Assembly (NCBI GenBank): GCA_902539035.1
Contig: CACBHL010000002.1
Span: 33,770 to 97,769, forward strand
Reading direction: 5' to 3'
Source of the DNA: an uncultured Pelagibacteraceae bacterium
GTDB lineage: Bacteria; Pseudomonadota; Alphaproteobacteria; Pelagibacterales; Pelagibacteraceae
Length of the DNA stretch: 64,000 nucleotides
The stretch's first letter is position 1. Each line of letters begins with the position of its first letter. The notes beneath the pieces are model-generated. The model did not search any database. It was given only the letters and a program-made list of their open reading frames with translations, and was not told where the DNA came from. The translations under genes were made by a program, and so were the position numbers. Shown here in pieces: positions 40,983-49,249 of this stretch.

Positions 40983-42455
40983 TTAAGTCCCACAAAAAGT
41001 TTGGTACTTTTCTTTTGATGCTGGAGCAGGTGTTTGAAATTCTGAAATATCAACTTTAGGTTCGTAAGGTTTATCTATCACTGACAATAATATATTAAAA
41101 GTTTTGTAATTATTTTTCTCTGTATCAGATAAAGCCTCTTCAACTTTATGATTTCTAGGAATGATAACTGGATTGACTTTTTTCATTAGTTCAAACTGTT
41201 CTTCTTTGTCAGAATTATTTAAACTTGACCTATTTTTCCAAGCTTTTAACCAGTCTTCAAAATTTTTATCTTTATAAATTTCATCACCAACAGAAATTCC
41301 CATTAAATAACAAAATGTATTTGTGTAATCTGCTTTATTTTTTTCCATCCAATTAAGTAAAGAATTAATCAGTTTTAAGTCATCTTTATTATTACCCACC
41401 AAACCAAGTTTAGATTTCATCATATTTAACCATTTTTGTTCATAAATATTTTGAAAATTATCAATAATTTTGGTTGCAGTTTTAATAGCCTGTTCTTCAC
41501 TTTCATCAATAAGAGGGATCAAGCATTCAGCAAATCGAGCCAAGTTCCATTTTGCAATTGCTGGCTGATTTGAAAATGCATATCTTCCAAACTTATCAAT
41601 TGAACTAAAAACAGTTTTAGGATCATAGTAATCCATAAAAGCACAGGGTCCATAATCTATAGTTTCACCAGAAATTGTCATGTTATCAGTATTCATTACT
41701 CCATGAATAAATCCAACACGCATCCAATTAATTATTAGCTGACATTGTTTCTCAATTACCAAATTTAATAAATCTACAGCTTTTGTTTTGGAGGATTTAA
41801 TTTCTGGATAATGTCTAACAATTGTATAATCAATTAACATCTTCAATTCATCAATATTTTGTTTTGCAGCGATGTATTGAAATGTTCCAACTCGAATATG
41901 ACTAGAGGCAACTCTAGTTAGTATTGCACCCTCTAACAAATTTTCCCTTACAACCTTTTCTCCAGTTTTAGTCACAGCAAGACTTCTCGTTGTAGGAATA
42001 TTTAATGAGTGTATAGCCTCACTAATAATATATTCTCTTAGCATTGGCCCCAAAGCTGCACGACCATCACCACCTCTTGAAAACGAAGTCCTGCCAGATC
42101 CTTTGAATTGAATATCGTATCTTTTTTTTTGATTAGTTACATGCTCACCGATTAAAACTGCTCTTCCATCACCTAACATTGTAAAATGTCCAAATTGATG
42201 CCCTGCATAAGCTTGAGCTATTGAGTTAGTTCCTTCAGGAAGGATATTTCCTGCAAATAGAGCAGATAATTTTTTTTTTTCAATTTTGGAAAAATCAAGC
42301 CCCAATTCCTTTGCCAAATTTTCATTTAAGATAACCAATTCAGGCTTCAAAACTGAAACAGGTTTAACAATCTCCTTAAAAGATTCGGGTAACTTAGAAT
42401 AAGAATTATCAAAATTCCATTTAATTTGGTTTTTCACAGGTTTTAAAGGTTCCAA
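40983..42455 (-). CDS. selO: Protein adenylyltransferase SelO (YdiU/UPF0061)
   Basis: SelO is a pseudokinase that transfers AMP from ATP to Ser, Thr or Tyr of target proteins and is tied to redox stress. The 490-residue length is normal. Family blocks are AQAYAGHQFGHFTMLGDGRAVLIGE (about 80-104), KGSGRTSFSRGGDGRAALGPMLREYIISEA, and VMNTDNMTISGETIDYGPCAFMD. The protein ends in YQTFCGT: the C-terminal cysteine occupies the place of the selenocysteine of animal SELENOO. It overlaps msrA by 13 bases at its start, placing two redox-linked genes in one transcript. Confidence 0.93.
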   Translation of the reverse strand: MEPLKPVKNQIKWNFDNSYSKLPESFKEIVKPVSVLKPELVILNENLAKELGLDFSKIEKKKLSALFAGNILPEGTNSIAQAYAGHQFGHFTMLGDGRAVLIGEHVTNQKKRYDIQFKGSGRTSFSRGGDGRAALGPMLREYIISEAIHSLNIPTTRSLAVTKTGEKVVRENLLEGAILTRVASSHIRVGTFQYIAAKQNIDELKMLIDYTIVRHYPEIKSSKTKAVDLLNLVIEKQCQLIINWMRVGFIHGVMNTDNMTISGETIDYGPCAFMDYYDPKTVFSSIDKFGRYAFSNQPAIAKWNLARFAECLIPLIDESEEQAIKTATKIIDNFQNIYEQKWLNMMKSKLGLVGNNKDDLKLINSLLNWMEKNKADYTNTFCYLMGISVGDEIYKDKNFEDWLKAWKNRSSLNNSDKEEQFELMKKVNPVIIPRNHKVEEALSDTEKNNYKTFNILLSVIDKPYEPKVDISEFQTPAPASKEKYQTFCGT

Positions 42456-43018
42456 ATATTGTTTAAAATTTCTTCTCTTCTACAAGCTTTTTTATATTCC
42501 AAATACCTTTGAAATTTTTTTACATAAAAATCTTGGTGATAAACTTCGGCTTGGTAAAATTTATCAAAACTTCTTACGTAAGTGACGATTTCTTTATTAA
42601 ATTTTTTCTTTAGTTCTCTTATGCTATTTTCTATAAGTTTTCTTTCTTCATCGTTTTGATAAAAAGCAACTGATCTGTAGCTATATCCTTTATCGCAAAA
42701 TTGTCCATAAGGATCGAATGGATCTATATTTTTCCAAAAAATATTCAGCAATTCTTTAAAAGAAATAATTTTTTTGTCATAGATAATTTCAACAACTTCA
42801 AAATGGCCAGTTTTACCATAAACTACTTCTTTGTAGGTTGGGTTTTCTGTAATGCCACCAGAGTAGCCCGATATTACCTTTTCAACTCCACTTAATTTTT
42901 CGAAGGACTCTTCCATACACCAAAAACACCCACCAGCAAAATATGCTTTACTTTTTTGATTAGCCTCTGCTGCAGTAATGAAGGATATGATAAAAGTTAT
43001 GATAGTTATAATTTTCAT
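42443..43018 (-). CDS. msrA: Peptide-methionine (S)-S-oxide reductase, exported form
   Basis: MsrA reduces methionine-S-sulfoxide in proteins. The 191-residue protein has an N-terminal signal peptide (about 1-18), so it is probably periplasmic. It carries the catalytic motif GGCFWCMEESFEKLSGV with Cys31, and further blocks VISGYSGGITENPTYKEVVYGKTGHFE, DPFDPYGQFCDKG, YRSVAFY and EVYHQDFY. It overlaps selO by 13 bases. No msrB is adjacent. An AT-rich spacer with a terminator-like hairpin separates it from fdh. Confidence 0.93.
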   Translation of the reverse strand: MKIITIITFIISFITAAEANQKSKAYFAGGCFWCMEESFEKLSGVEKVISGYSGGITENPTYKEVVYGKTGHFEVVEIIYDKKIISFKELLNIFWKNIDPFDPYGQFCDKGYSYRSVAFYQNDEERKLIENSIRELKKKFNKEIVTYVRSFDKFYQAEVYHQDFYVKKFQRYLEYKKACRREEILNNIWNL

Positions 43019-43058
43019 TTAACATCATAAACAAAAAAAAAGAATTTAGTCTATGATA

Positions 43059-43092
43059 TTAAAGGTAGCTACTTTTAGTAAACTACCTTTAA
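43059..43092 (-). terminator. Intrinsic terminator-like hairpin after fdh
   Basis: TTAAAGGTAG and CTACCTTTAA form a perfect 10-base stem with a 14-base loop that itself holds a short TACT/AGTA pairing. It starts 17 bases beyond the stop of the minus-strand formate dehydrogenase gene. On the minus strand a run of T occurs about 20 bases further on. It would also shield msrA from fdh read-through. Confidence 0.6.
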
Positions 43093-43108
43093 TAAGTATT
43101 AGTGTAAG

Positions 43109-44308
43109 TTATTTTTTCTTATATTTAGCCGCTTCTTCAGATCCACCTGTTGCTGATCCTTTACTGTATGAGTGAGCACCCATTCCAGCTAATTGGCCAT
43201 CTTTAACAATAAGATATTGATCTCTAATTTCACTACCCGTAAAGAAACATTCTAAAATTTCTCTTACGCCGTCAGCATATCTAGTTTGAGCCGATAATGA
43301 AGTTCCGGAAGTGTGTGGTGTCATCCCATGGTTAGGCATAGTTCTCCAAACATGATCATTTGGAGCTGGCTGTGGAAACCAAACGTCTCCAGCATAGCCA
43401 CTCAACTGTCCACTTTCTAGAGCTTTTGCTATAGCCTCACGGTTACAAATTTTACCTCTAGCAGTATTAACAATGTATGCACCTTTTTTCATTTTACTTA
43501 TCAATGCATCATCAAATAAGTTTTCAGTTTCTGGATGGAGTGGACAATTTATTGTCACTACATCACAGACTTTGACCATAGATTCTACAGACTCATGAAA
43601 AGTTAGATTTAATTCTTTTTCAACACTGTCAGGTAGTTTATGTCTGTCAAAGTAATGTAAATGTACATCAAAAGGTTTCATCTTTCTAAGTGCATCTAGA
43701 CCAATACGACCAGCAGCAACTGTTCCGATATGCATACCTTCAACGTCATAAGATCTTTGCACAGCATCAGCTATATTCCAACCACCTTCATTAACTATCC
43801 TATGTTGATTGTGATAATCTCTTACCATTGAAACAATCATCATAACTATATGTTCTGCTACTGATCTTGAATTACAAAATGTAACTTCTACTACGTCAAT
43901 TTTATTATCCATTGCTGCTTGTAAATCAACATGGTCTGAACCAATTCCAGCAGTAATAGCCATTTTTAAATTTTTTGCTTTTGCAATTCTCTCTTTTGTT
44001 AAATAGTAAGGAAAAAATGGTTGAGATATAACGATATCTGCATCAACGATATGTTTATCAGCTTCACATCCATCTCCATCTTTACTATTTGTTACAACAA
44101 ATTCATGTCCATTAGACTCTAAATATTTTCTTAATCCTAATCCCCCTGAAACACATCCTAATAATTCACCTGGTGTGAAGTCCCTACCTTTTGGACTTGG
44201 TAAAGTCATTCCATCTGGATATTTCTCTAATTTAGGAAGATCACTAAGTGGATATGATTTTGGCATTCCACCCTTAGGATCATCGTATAATACGCACAAT
44301 ATCTTCAT
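43109..44308 (-). CDS. fdh: NAD-dependent formate dehydrogenase
   Basis: This cytoplasmic D-isomer-specific dehydrogenase oxidises formate to carbon dioxide with reduction of NAD. The 399-residue protein matches the metal-free FDH of Pseudomonas sp. 101 in full length. Catalytic residues are visible: Asn in TFCNSRSVAEH, Arg in NTARGKICNREA, and His in GMTPHTSGTSLSAQ. The coenzyme loop GTVAAGRIG is present. In methylotrophic metabolism this supplies NADH at the end of one-carbon oxidation, which fits with the glycine cleavage system in this window. The gene is isolated, with a likely terminator downstream. Confidence 0.95.
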   Translation of the reverse strand: MKILCVLYDDPKGGMPKSYPLSDLPKLEKYPDGMTLPSPKGRDFTPGELLGCVSGGLGLRKYLESNGHEFVVTNSKDGDGCEADKHIVDADIVISQPFFPYYLTKERIAKAKNLKMAITAGIGSDHVDLQAAMDNKIDVVEVTFCNSRSVAEHIVMMIVSMVRDYHNQHRIVNEGGWNIADAVQRSYDVEGMHIGTVAAGRIGLDALRKMKPFDVHLHYFDRHKLPDSVEKELNLTFHESVESMVKVCDVVTINCPLHPETENLFDDALISKMKKGAYIVNTARGKICNREAIAKALESGQLSGYAGDVWFPQPAPNDHVWRTMPNHGMTPHTSGTSLSAQTRYADGVREILECFFTGSEIRDQYLIVKDGQLAGMGAHSYSKGSATGGSEEAAKYKKK

Positions 44309-44384
44309 TTACTCTCCTGTATGTAATAAAATTTTAATTTATTTTAGGCCATCTAACCTTATTTTCTAGAGGCTAGCAAACAAA

Positions 44385-44849
44385 TTATTTCCTAGAGGGA
44401 TAATTTTTTTTTAAGATTAATCGATTAATAATTATTGCAAAAATTAGAATAATTATTGAACCAGAAATCACAGGGGTCAACAAGTAGTCCACCGACACAC
44501 TACCCATTATGACTATAATGGGATTTCCACCAGCTGGAGGATGAGTTACATTAAATAATATCATCAATCCAACACCAAAACCTACAGCCAAAGGGATAGT
44601 TAAATACAAAGGTAAAGGTACAAAGTATAAAAAAATCATTCCCACAATTGCAGTAAGAACGTGACCAAAGAAAACATTTTTTGGCTGAGCGAAAGGACTT
44701 TCAGGATATCCATAAAGTAGTACCATTGAAGATCCAAAGGAAGCAATTAAAAATATTCCATACTCAGTTTTGTAAGTTAAAAGAGTAAGTATTCCAATTG
44801 TGATAATCGAAAAGAGCCCTGCTAAAAATGATTGTTTAAAATTTCCCAT
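44385..44849 (-). CDS. HPP family membrane protein
   Basis: This 154-residue protein has four or five hydrophobic segments and the HPP motif as NVTHPPAGGNPIIVIMGS (about 101-118), with FGSSMVLLYGYPESPFAQPKNVFFGH before it, typical of HPP-family proteins. Relatives are suggested to carry nitrite or to be small channels, but function is poorly defined. It follows the Fe-S scaffold gene by 3 bases. Confidence 0.85.
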   Translation of the reverse strand: MGNFKQSFLAGLFSIITIGILTLLTYKTEYGIFLIASFGSSMVLLYGYPESPFAQPKNVFFGHVLTAIVGMIFLYFVPLPLYLTIPLAVGFGVGLMILFNVTHPPAGGNPIIVIMGSVSVDYLLTPVISGSIIILIFAIIINRLILKKNYPSRK

Positions 44850-44852
44850 AAA

Positions 44853-45251
44853 TTAATTTGATACAATTTTTTTTAAGGCATTAAAAGTAAGAAGAATACA
44901 TTCTTTTCTTGATACATTTTTTTTATCAAACAATTTACTTAAAAAAGACCATTTCTTTTCAATACTTTCTTGTTTTTTATTAAAAAAAGATTTTGCATAA
45001 TCACACAGCTCATCAATTTTTTTTTTTTTTGAGTTTATTAAATTTTTTGACAATAGACTTGCAGTAGCCTGACAATAAATACATGATTTTCCCTGGTAGC
45101 CAAAATCAACAAGTTTTTCATTTTTTATGACTAACTTTATTTGAATTTCATCACCACATAGTGGATTTTTCGATTTTGCAGCATGAGTGTAATTTTTGAT
45201 ATTTTTATTATTTTCTGTATCCGAAGCAATCTCTAAAATTTTTAAATCCAT
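44853..45251 (-). CDS. Iron-sulfur cluster assembly scaffold protein, IscU/SufU-like
   Basis: This 132-residue protein carries the three scaffold cysteines of the IscU/NifU-N fold: NPLCGDEIQ (about 29-37), CIYCQATAS (about 57-65) and RKECILL (about 116-122). These proteins build and pass on Fe-S clusters. No sufS or sufE is adjacent, so it may serve as an accessory carrier, and the lysine-rich middle is diverged. It is followed after 3 bases by the HPP gene and is divergent from the DMT gene across a 100-base spacer. Confidence 0.85.
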   Translation of the reverse strand: MDLKILEIASDTENNKNIKNYTHAAKSKNPLCGDEIQIKLVIKNEKLVDFGYQGKSCIYCQATASLLSKNLINSKKKKIDELCDYAKSFFNKKQESIEKKWSFLSKLFDKKNVSRKECILLTFNALKKIVSN

Positions 45252-45351
45252 AGGAGCTATTAATTTAATTTCATATATATCACTAATTTATATTTAGATT
45301 TAAAATATATTTTTGTTGTAGAATATTCTTTTTAGAATTAGATTTCGGCAT

Positions 45352-46257
45352 ATGATTGAGCTTAAAAGTCCCAAAATTGCTATTCCAGTTGTATTGTTTG
45401 CAGGCTTACTGTGGTCATTTGGCCCATTAGTTGTGAGATACATGGATAATCCGCAATTAGTCCCATGGCAGTATATTTTTGGAAGAGGTTTAACTATTTT
45501 CATTTTATTAAATCTTTATTTGTTCTTTGAAGAAGGAAAAAATTTTTATAAAAATTACTTTAAAATAGGGTTATCGGGTGTGATAGGGGGCTCGGGTTTA
45601 GGAGTTGCAATGATCACCTTTATTTATTCAATAACAAATACAAGTGCTGCAGTTACATTACTTTGTTTGGCCGCAATGCCTTTTTTTACAGCATTATTAG
45701 CTTTTTTGTTTTTAAAAGAAAAAATTTCTTTAAATGTTTGGATTTCAATTTTGATAGCAACTGCAGGTATAATGATAATGGCACTTGGTAATACTAGTGA
45801 AAAATCTTTAATTGGATTTGTATTTGGTCTAACAGCTTCAATCGGTTTTTCAGTTTTTTCTGTATCCTTAAGGTGGAGAAAAGAAACTCCTAAATTTACT
45901 ACAGTTGCTTTTGCAGGATTTTTTTGTGTAGTCTTTTCATCTATAGCAATCATTACGAATGGTTTGGTATTTTTCTCATCAAGCTATAATGGAACTTTAT
46001 TTTCTTTACATGGAACTTTAGTCTGTTTTGGTTTAATTTTATATTCAATTGGATCAAAAGCTATTCCTGCCGCAGAACTAACCTTGTTATCTTTAACTGA
46101 AGTAATAGGTGGAATATTCTGGGTATGGTTACCTCTGTTTGGTATAAATGAGGTCCCAACAACAAACACAATCATTGGAGGATTTTTTCTTTTTATCTCA
46201 ATAATTTATTACAGTCTTATTATGAGATGGAATAAAAGATACATCGCATTGAATTAA
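45352..46257 (+). CDS. DMT superfamily (EamA) transporter
   Basis: This 301-residue protein has ten hydrophobic segments in two EamA repeats, beginning AIPVVLFAGLLWSFGPLVVRYMDNPQLVPWQY. The second repeat has SLTEVIGGIFWVWLPLFGINEVP. It precedes the amidinotransferase by 3 bases, so it may export or import the guanidino product or substrate. That link is positional inference only. Confidence 0.88.
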   Translation: MIELKSPKIAIPVVLFAGLLWSFGPLVVRYMDNPQLVPWQYIFGRGLTIFILLNLYLFFEEGKNFYKNYFKIGLSGVIGGSGLGVAMITFIYSITNTSAAVTLLCLAAMPFFTALLAFLFLKEKISLNVWISILIATAGIMIMALGNTSEKSLIGFVFGLTASIGFSVFSVSLRWRKETPKFTTVAFAGFFCVVFSSIAIITNGLVFFSSSYNGTLFSLHGTLVCFGLILYSIGSKAIPAAELTLLSLTEVIGGIFWVWLPLFGINEVPTTNTIIGGFFLFISIIYYSLIMRWNKRYIALN

Positions 46258-46260
46258 TCT

Positions 46261-47376
46261 ATGAATAAAAGTAATATTATTGTGAATAGTTGGAATGAGT
46301 GGGATCCATTAAAACATGTAATTGTTGGAAGAGCAGATGGGACATGTATACCAGCCCCTGAACCAGCAGTTGATGCAAAAGTTCCAGAAGATAGCGATAT
46401 GCGTGGACAGTTTGGACCAAGAACTAAAGATACAGTTGATAAAGCCAATCAACTATTAGATGATTTTTCAAACCTACTTCAAAAAAGAGGAATTAAAGTA
46501 GATAGACCAACACCCATAGATTTTAATCAAAAAACATCAACTCCTGATTGGGAAGCAGAAACCATGTTTGGCTGTATGCCACCGAGAGACGTTTTATTGA
46601 CTGTTGGTAATGAAATTTTAGAAGCAACAATGAGCTATCGTTGTCGTTGGTTTGAATATTTATGTTACAGACCACTTTTACAAGATTATTATAATCAAGA
46701 TCCAAATATGCGACATGAGTCTGCACCAAAGCCTAGATTAACGGATCTTGATTATCAAAAAGATTATTTGTCAGATAAAATTGGAGTTCAAAAAAGATTA
46801 GAGTGGACTGAAAAAAAATATTTTGTAACAACCGAAGAAGAGCCATTATTTGATGCTGCAGATGTATTAAGATTTGGAAAAGATTTGGTAGTTCAACATG
46901 GTTTTACTACAAACTTAAAAGGTATTAATTGGTTAAAAAGACATTATAAAGATCACCGAGTTCATGCAGTGAACTTTCCTGGTGATCCATATCCAATTCA
47001 TATTGATGCAACTTTCACACCAATAAAAGAGGGATTAATAATTAATAATCCTCAAAGAAGACTGCCTAATGAACAAAGAAAGTTATTTGAAAATAATGGA
47101 TGGGAAATAATAGATAGTGCGCAACCAGCACATAATAAACCACCTCCTTTATGTTATTCATCAACATGGTTATCTATGAATGTATTGGTTTTAGATTCTA
47201 AAACTGTGTGTGTTGAAAAAAGTGAAACTTATCAGGCAGAACAATTAGATAAACTTGGAATGGAAGTGGTACCAGTAGAACTACGTGATGCTTATGCATT
47301 TGGAGGAGGACTTCATTGTTGTACTGCAGACGTATATCGAGAAGGTGAATTAAAGGACTATTTTCCTAACCAATGA
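46261..47376 (+). CDS. Glycine amidinotransferase-like enzyme
   Basis: This 371-residue protein belongs to the guanidino-modifying superfamily and resembles arginine:glycine amidinotransferase and inosamine-phosphate amidinotransferase. Matching blocks are VNSWNEWDPLKHVIVGRADG (about 8-27), LFDAADVLRFGKDLVVQ, PIHIDATFTPI with the catalytic His, and near the C-terminus AYAFGGGLHCCTADVYREG with the nucleophile Cys353. It would transfer an amidino group from arginine to an amine acceptor. The acceptor (glycine, another amino acid, or an amine) cannot be read. It is coupled to an upstream DMT transporter. Confidence 0.84.
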   Translation: MNKSNIIVNSWNEWDPLKHVIVGRADGTCIPAPEPAVDAKVPEDSDMRGQFGPRTKDTVDKANQLLDDFSNLLQKRGIKVDRPTPIDFNQKTSTPDWEAETMFGCMPPRDVLLTVGNEILEATMSYRCRWFEYLCYRPLLQDYYNQDPNMRHESAPKPRLTDLDYQKDYLSDKIGVQKRLEWTEKKYFVTTEEEPLFDAADVLRFGKDLVVQHGFTTNLKGINWLKRHYKDHRVHAVNFPGDPYPIHIDATFTPIKEGLIINNPQRRLPNEQRKLFENNGWEIIDSAQPAHNKPPPLCYSSTWLSMNVLVLDSKTVCVEKSETYQAEQLDKLGMEVVPVELRDAYAFGGGLHCCTADVYREGELKDYFPNQ

Positions 47377-47380
47377 GTCT

Positions 47381-47608
47381 CTAATTTGGATTTTGCTTTA
47401 AAAATTTAATATATTTTAAAACTTCATTAAACTTTTCATCGGGTATATCTTTGTAACTCGCATTAAATTTAGATTTTATGCAAATAGCTACATGTGCATA
47501 AGCATTCCTACCTTTTGGATGATTAGGATGATCAGGTAATTGCCCTCGTAAATAATCGCCAGCTTCCTGTATCATTTTCCACAGTTTACTTGCGTTTTCT
47601 TTATTCAT
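47381..47608 (-). CDS. Small protein with ORF6C-like domain
   Basis: This 75-residue protein starts at the ATG at 47608; a more distant ATG at 47668 would add twenty poorly conserved residues that overlap the promoter of the neighbouring gene. The C-terminal half (RNAYAHVAICIKSKFNASYKDIPDEKFNEVLKYIKF region) resembles the ORF6C domain of phage antirepressors (an aromatic Y-K-x-I motif and a final helix with EVLKYI). It stands alone with no phage genes around it. A DNA-binding or regulatory role is possible but unproven. It converges on the amidinotransferase with a 4-base gap. Confidence 0.65.
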   Translation of the reverse strand: MNKENASKLWKMIQEAGDYLRGQLPDHPNHPKGRNAYAHVAICIKSKFNASYKDIPDEKFNEVLKYIKFLKQNPN

Positions 47609-47672
47609 AATACATTTTAAAGCGCGACAAGAATTTACGTAATAAATTTTTACACATTTGTTAAACAAAAAT

Positions 47673-48431
47673 ATGAATTATTTTAACAGAAACCTAAATA
47701 TTCTCCTAGCTTGGTCTGTTCATTTTTTAACATGTTCTGGATTAATAGCAGGTTTTTTTGCTCTAATATGTATATTTAAAAATGATCCAACATCAGCTTT
47801 TTTATTTTTAGGATTGGCATTATTAATTGATGCTATAGATGGCTCGTTAGCGAGAAAGTTTAAAGTAAAAATCTTTATAAAAAATATAGATGGCAGAATG
47901 CTTGATAGCGTAATTGATTTCTTCAATTATATAATAATTCCATCTGTAATGATATATTGGTTTAAATTAGTACCAGTGAATTTTGAGTTCATTATACCCT
48001 CTCTCATATTAATTATCTCAGCAATTTCATACTCAAATTCTAATGTGATGACTTCAGATAATTTTTATAAAGGTTTCCCATGCGTTTGGAATATACTGGT
48101 TTTTTATTTATACATTTTCGATTTTTCGCAGATTTTCAATTTATTGCTGATTTCAACATTTATAGTTTTAAAATTTATACCTATAAAATATATCCATCCA
48201 TTGCGAGTTGAAAAATATAAAAAATATTCATTTGTATTTATGTTTTTATGGTTTTTTTCTTCACTTAAAATTTTGCTATATTCATTTTATTCTTTAAATA
48301 GTTATTTTGATTATTTGTCACTTTTTGTGTGGACTATTTCAAATTTATATTTTGTAGTTTTGACGATTTATGAATTATACAATCAGATATTTAGAAATAT
48401 TTTTTTAAAAATTAAAAAATTCAATATTTAA
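47673..48431 (+). CDS. pcs: Phosphatidylcholine synthase (CDP-alcohol phosphatidyltransferase)
   Basis: Pcs condenses CDP-diacylglycerol with choline to make phosphatidylcholine. I use the ATG at 47673 (MNYFNRN); a TTG at 47658 would add five residues. The protein of about 252 residues has eight hydrophobic segments and the CDP-alcohol motif DAIDGSLARKFKVK with the later GRMLDSVIDF, matching bacterial Pcs rather than the simpler PgsA pattern. The GFPCVWNILVFYLYIFD segment and the IPIKYIHPLRVEK block are Pcs-specific. It suggests that this cell can make phosphatidylcholine from environmental choline. It converges on the DUF4149 gene with a 4-base overlap. Confidence 0.88.
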   Translation: MNYFNRNLNILLAWSVHFLTCSGLIAGFFALICIFKNDPTSAFLFLGLALLIDAIDGSLARKFKVKIFIKNIDGRMLDSVIDFFNYIIIPSVMIYWFKLVPVNFEFIIPSLILIISAISYSNSNVMTSDNFYKGFPCVWNILVFYLYIFDFSQIFNLLLISTFIVLKFIPIKYIHPLRVEKYKKYSFVFMFLWFFSSLKILLYSFYSLNSYFDYLSLFVWTISNLYFVVLTIYELYNQIFRNIFLKIKKFNI

Positions 48432-48817
48432 ATAAGTAAAAATACTAAAAAAATCATTTGAATAAAATTAATTACAACAGATATGAAATGTGAATATTTG
48501 AATTTTTTATTCTGTTTTTCATCTCTATATTTGTTAATTAAAGGCATTAAATAATAATTTGAAATAGCAAATAAAATGGTGATTATTAAAATTAAAATAA
48601 ACTTAATTCCAAATTTACTAAGAAAAAAAAACGTTAAGAGAACAATAAAACTTATTACTAAATTAACATTATAATAAAAAGGAAATATTCTTCTGATAAA
48701 TTTCCGGGCATTTTCTTCGTCCAATGTTGTAAAGACAACTGGTGCTATCACAAATGAGAAGAACACCATTATTCCCAAAATCATTGATGTTAGATAAATA
48801 CCAATCTCTTCAATCAT
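48428..48817 (-). CDS. DUF4149 family membrane protein
   Basis: This 129-residue protein has four hydrophobic segments and the DUF4149 pattern: MILGIMVFFSFVIAPVVFTTL at the N-terminus with FIRRIFPFYYNVN after it, and YLMPLINKYRD in the third loop. No function is known. It overlaps the pcs 3' end by 4 bases and is divergent from dddK with a 44-base spacer. Confidence 0.8.
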   Translation of the reverse strand: MIEEIGIYLTSMILGIMVFFSFVIAPVVFTTLDEENARKFIRRIFPFYYNVNLVISFIVLLTFFFLSKFGIKFILILIITILFAISNYYLMPLINKYRDEKQNKKFKYSHFISVVINFIQMIFLVFLLI

Positions 48818-48861
48818 AATTTTTATTCAAATCTTCTAAAATATATATAATCTATAAATAC

Positions 48862-49242
48862 ATGATATTTGTAAAAAATTTTAACTCAATCTCAGATCAG
48901 GAATGGAAAACAAGTGAGAAATATCCAGGAGTAAGATGGAAATTTTTAGTTGATGCAGATATTGATGGAAGCAAAGGAATTTCTTGTGGTTTTGCGGAGG
49001 TTTTACCTGGTGGAAAATTAACTTTGCATCACCATTCACCTGACGAAATTTATTTAGTAACCAATGGTTCTGCAACTTTAAACAAAGATGGTGAATTAGA
49101 AGAGATTAAAAAAGGGGATGTAGTTTATATTTCTAATAATGCTAAACATGCACTTAAAAATAACAGTGATGAAACATTTGGATTTTATTGGCTTTTTCCA
49201 ACAGATCGATTTAAGGAAGTTGAATATTTTTCTGACGAGTAA
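48862..49242 (+). CDS. dddK: Dimethylsulfoniopropionate lyase DddK
   Basis: DddK cleaves DMSP to dimethyl sulfide and acrylate. This 126-residue cupin is collinear with the Pelagibacter DddK as I know it. The metal ligands His56, His58 and Glu62 (LHHHSPDEIY) and His96 are in the published positions, as are Tyr64 and Tyr122, reported as important for activity. The N-terminal MIFVKNFNSISDQEW and KYPGVRWKFLVDAD also match. The gene has a short 5' leader with a TATAAT box at 48846-48851, 10 bases before the start codon. It is not adjacent to a DMSP demethylase (dmdA). Activity is very likely but not proven. Confidence 0.92.
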   Translation: MIFVKNFNSISDQEWKTSEKYPGVRWKFLVDADIDGSKGISCGFAEVLPGGKLTLHHHSPDEIYLVTNGSATLNKDGELEEIKKGDVVYISNNAKHALKNNSDETFGFYWLFPTDRFKEVEYFSDE

Positions 49243-49249
49243 AATTTTT

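Noticed and set aside
47381-47668. Longer 95-residue form of the ORF6C-like protein starting at 47668
   Set aside because: The added residues look non-conserved and would cover the divergent spacer and the start of pcs; the ATG at 47608 gives a natural N-terminus.
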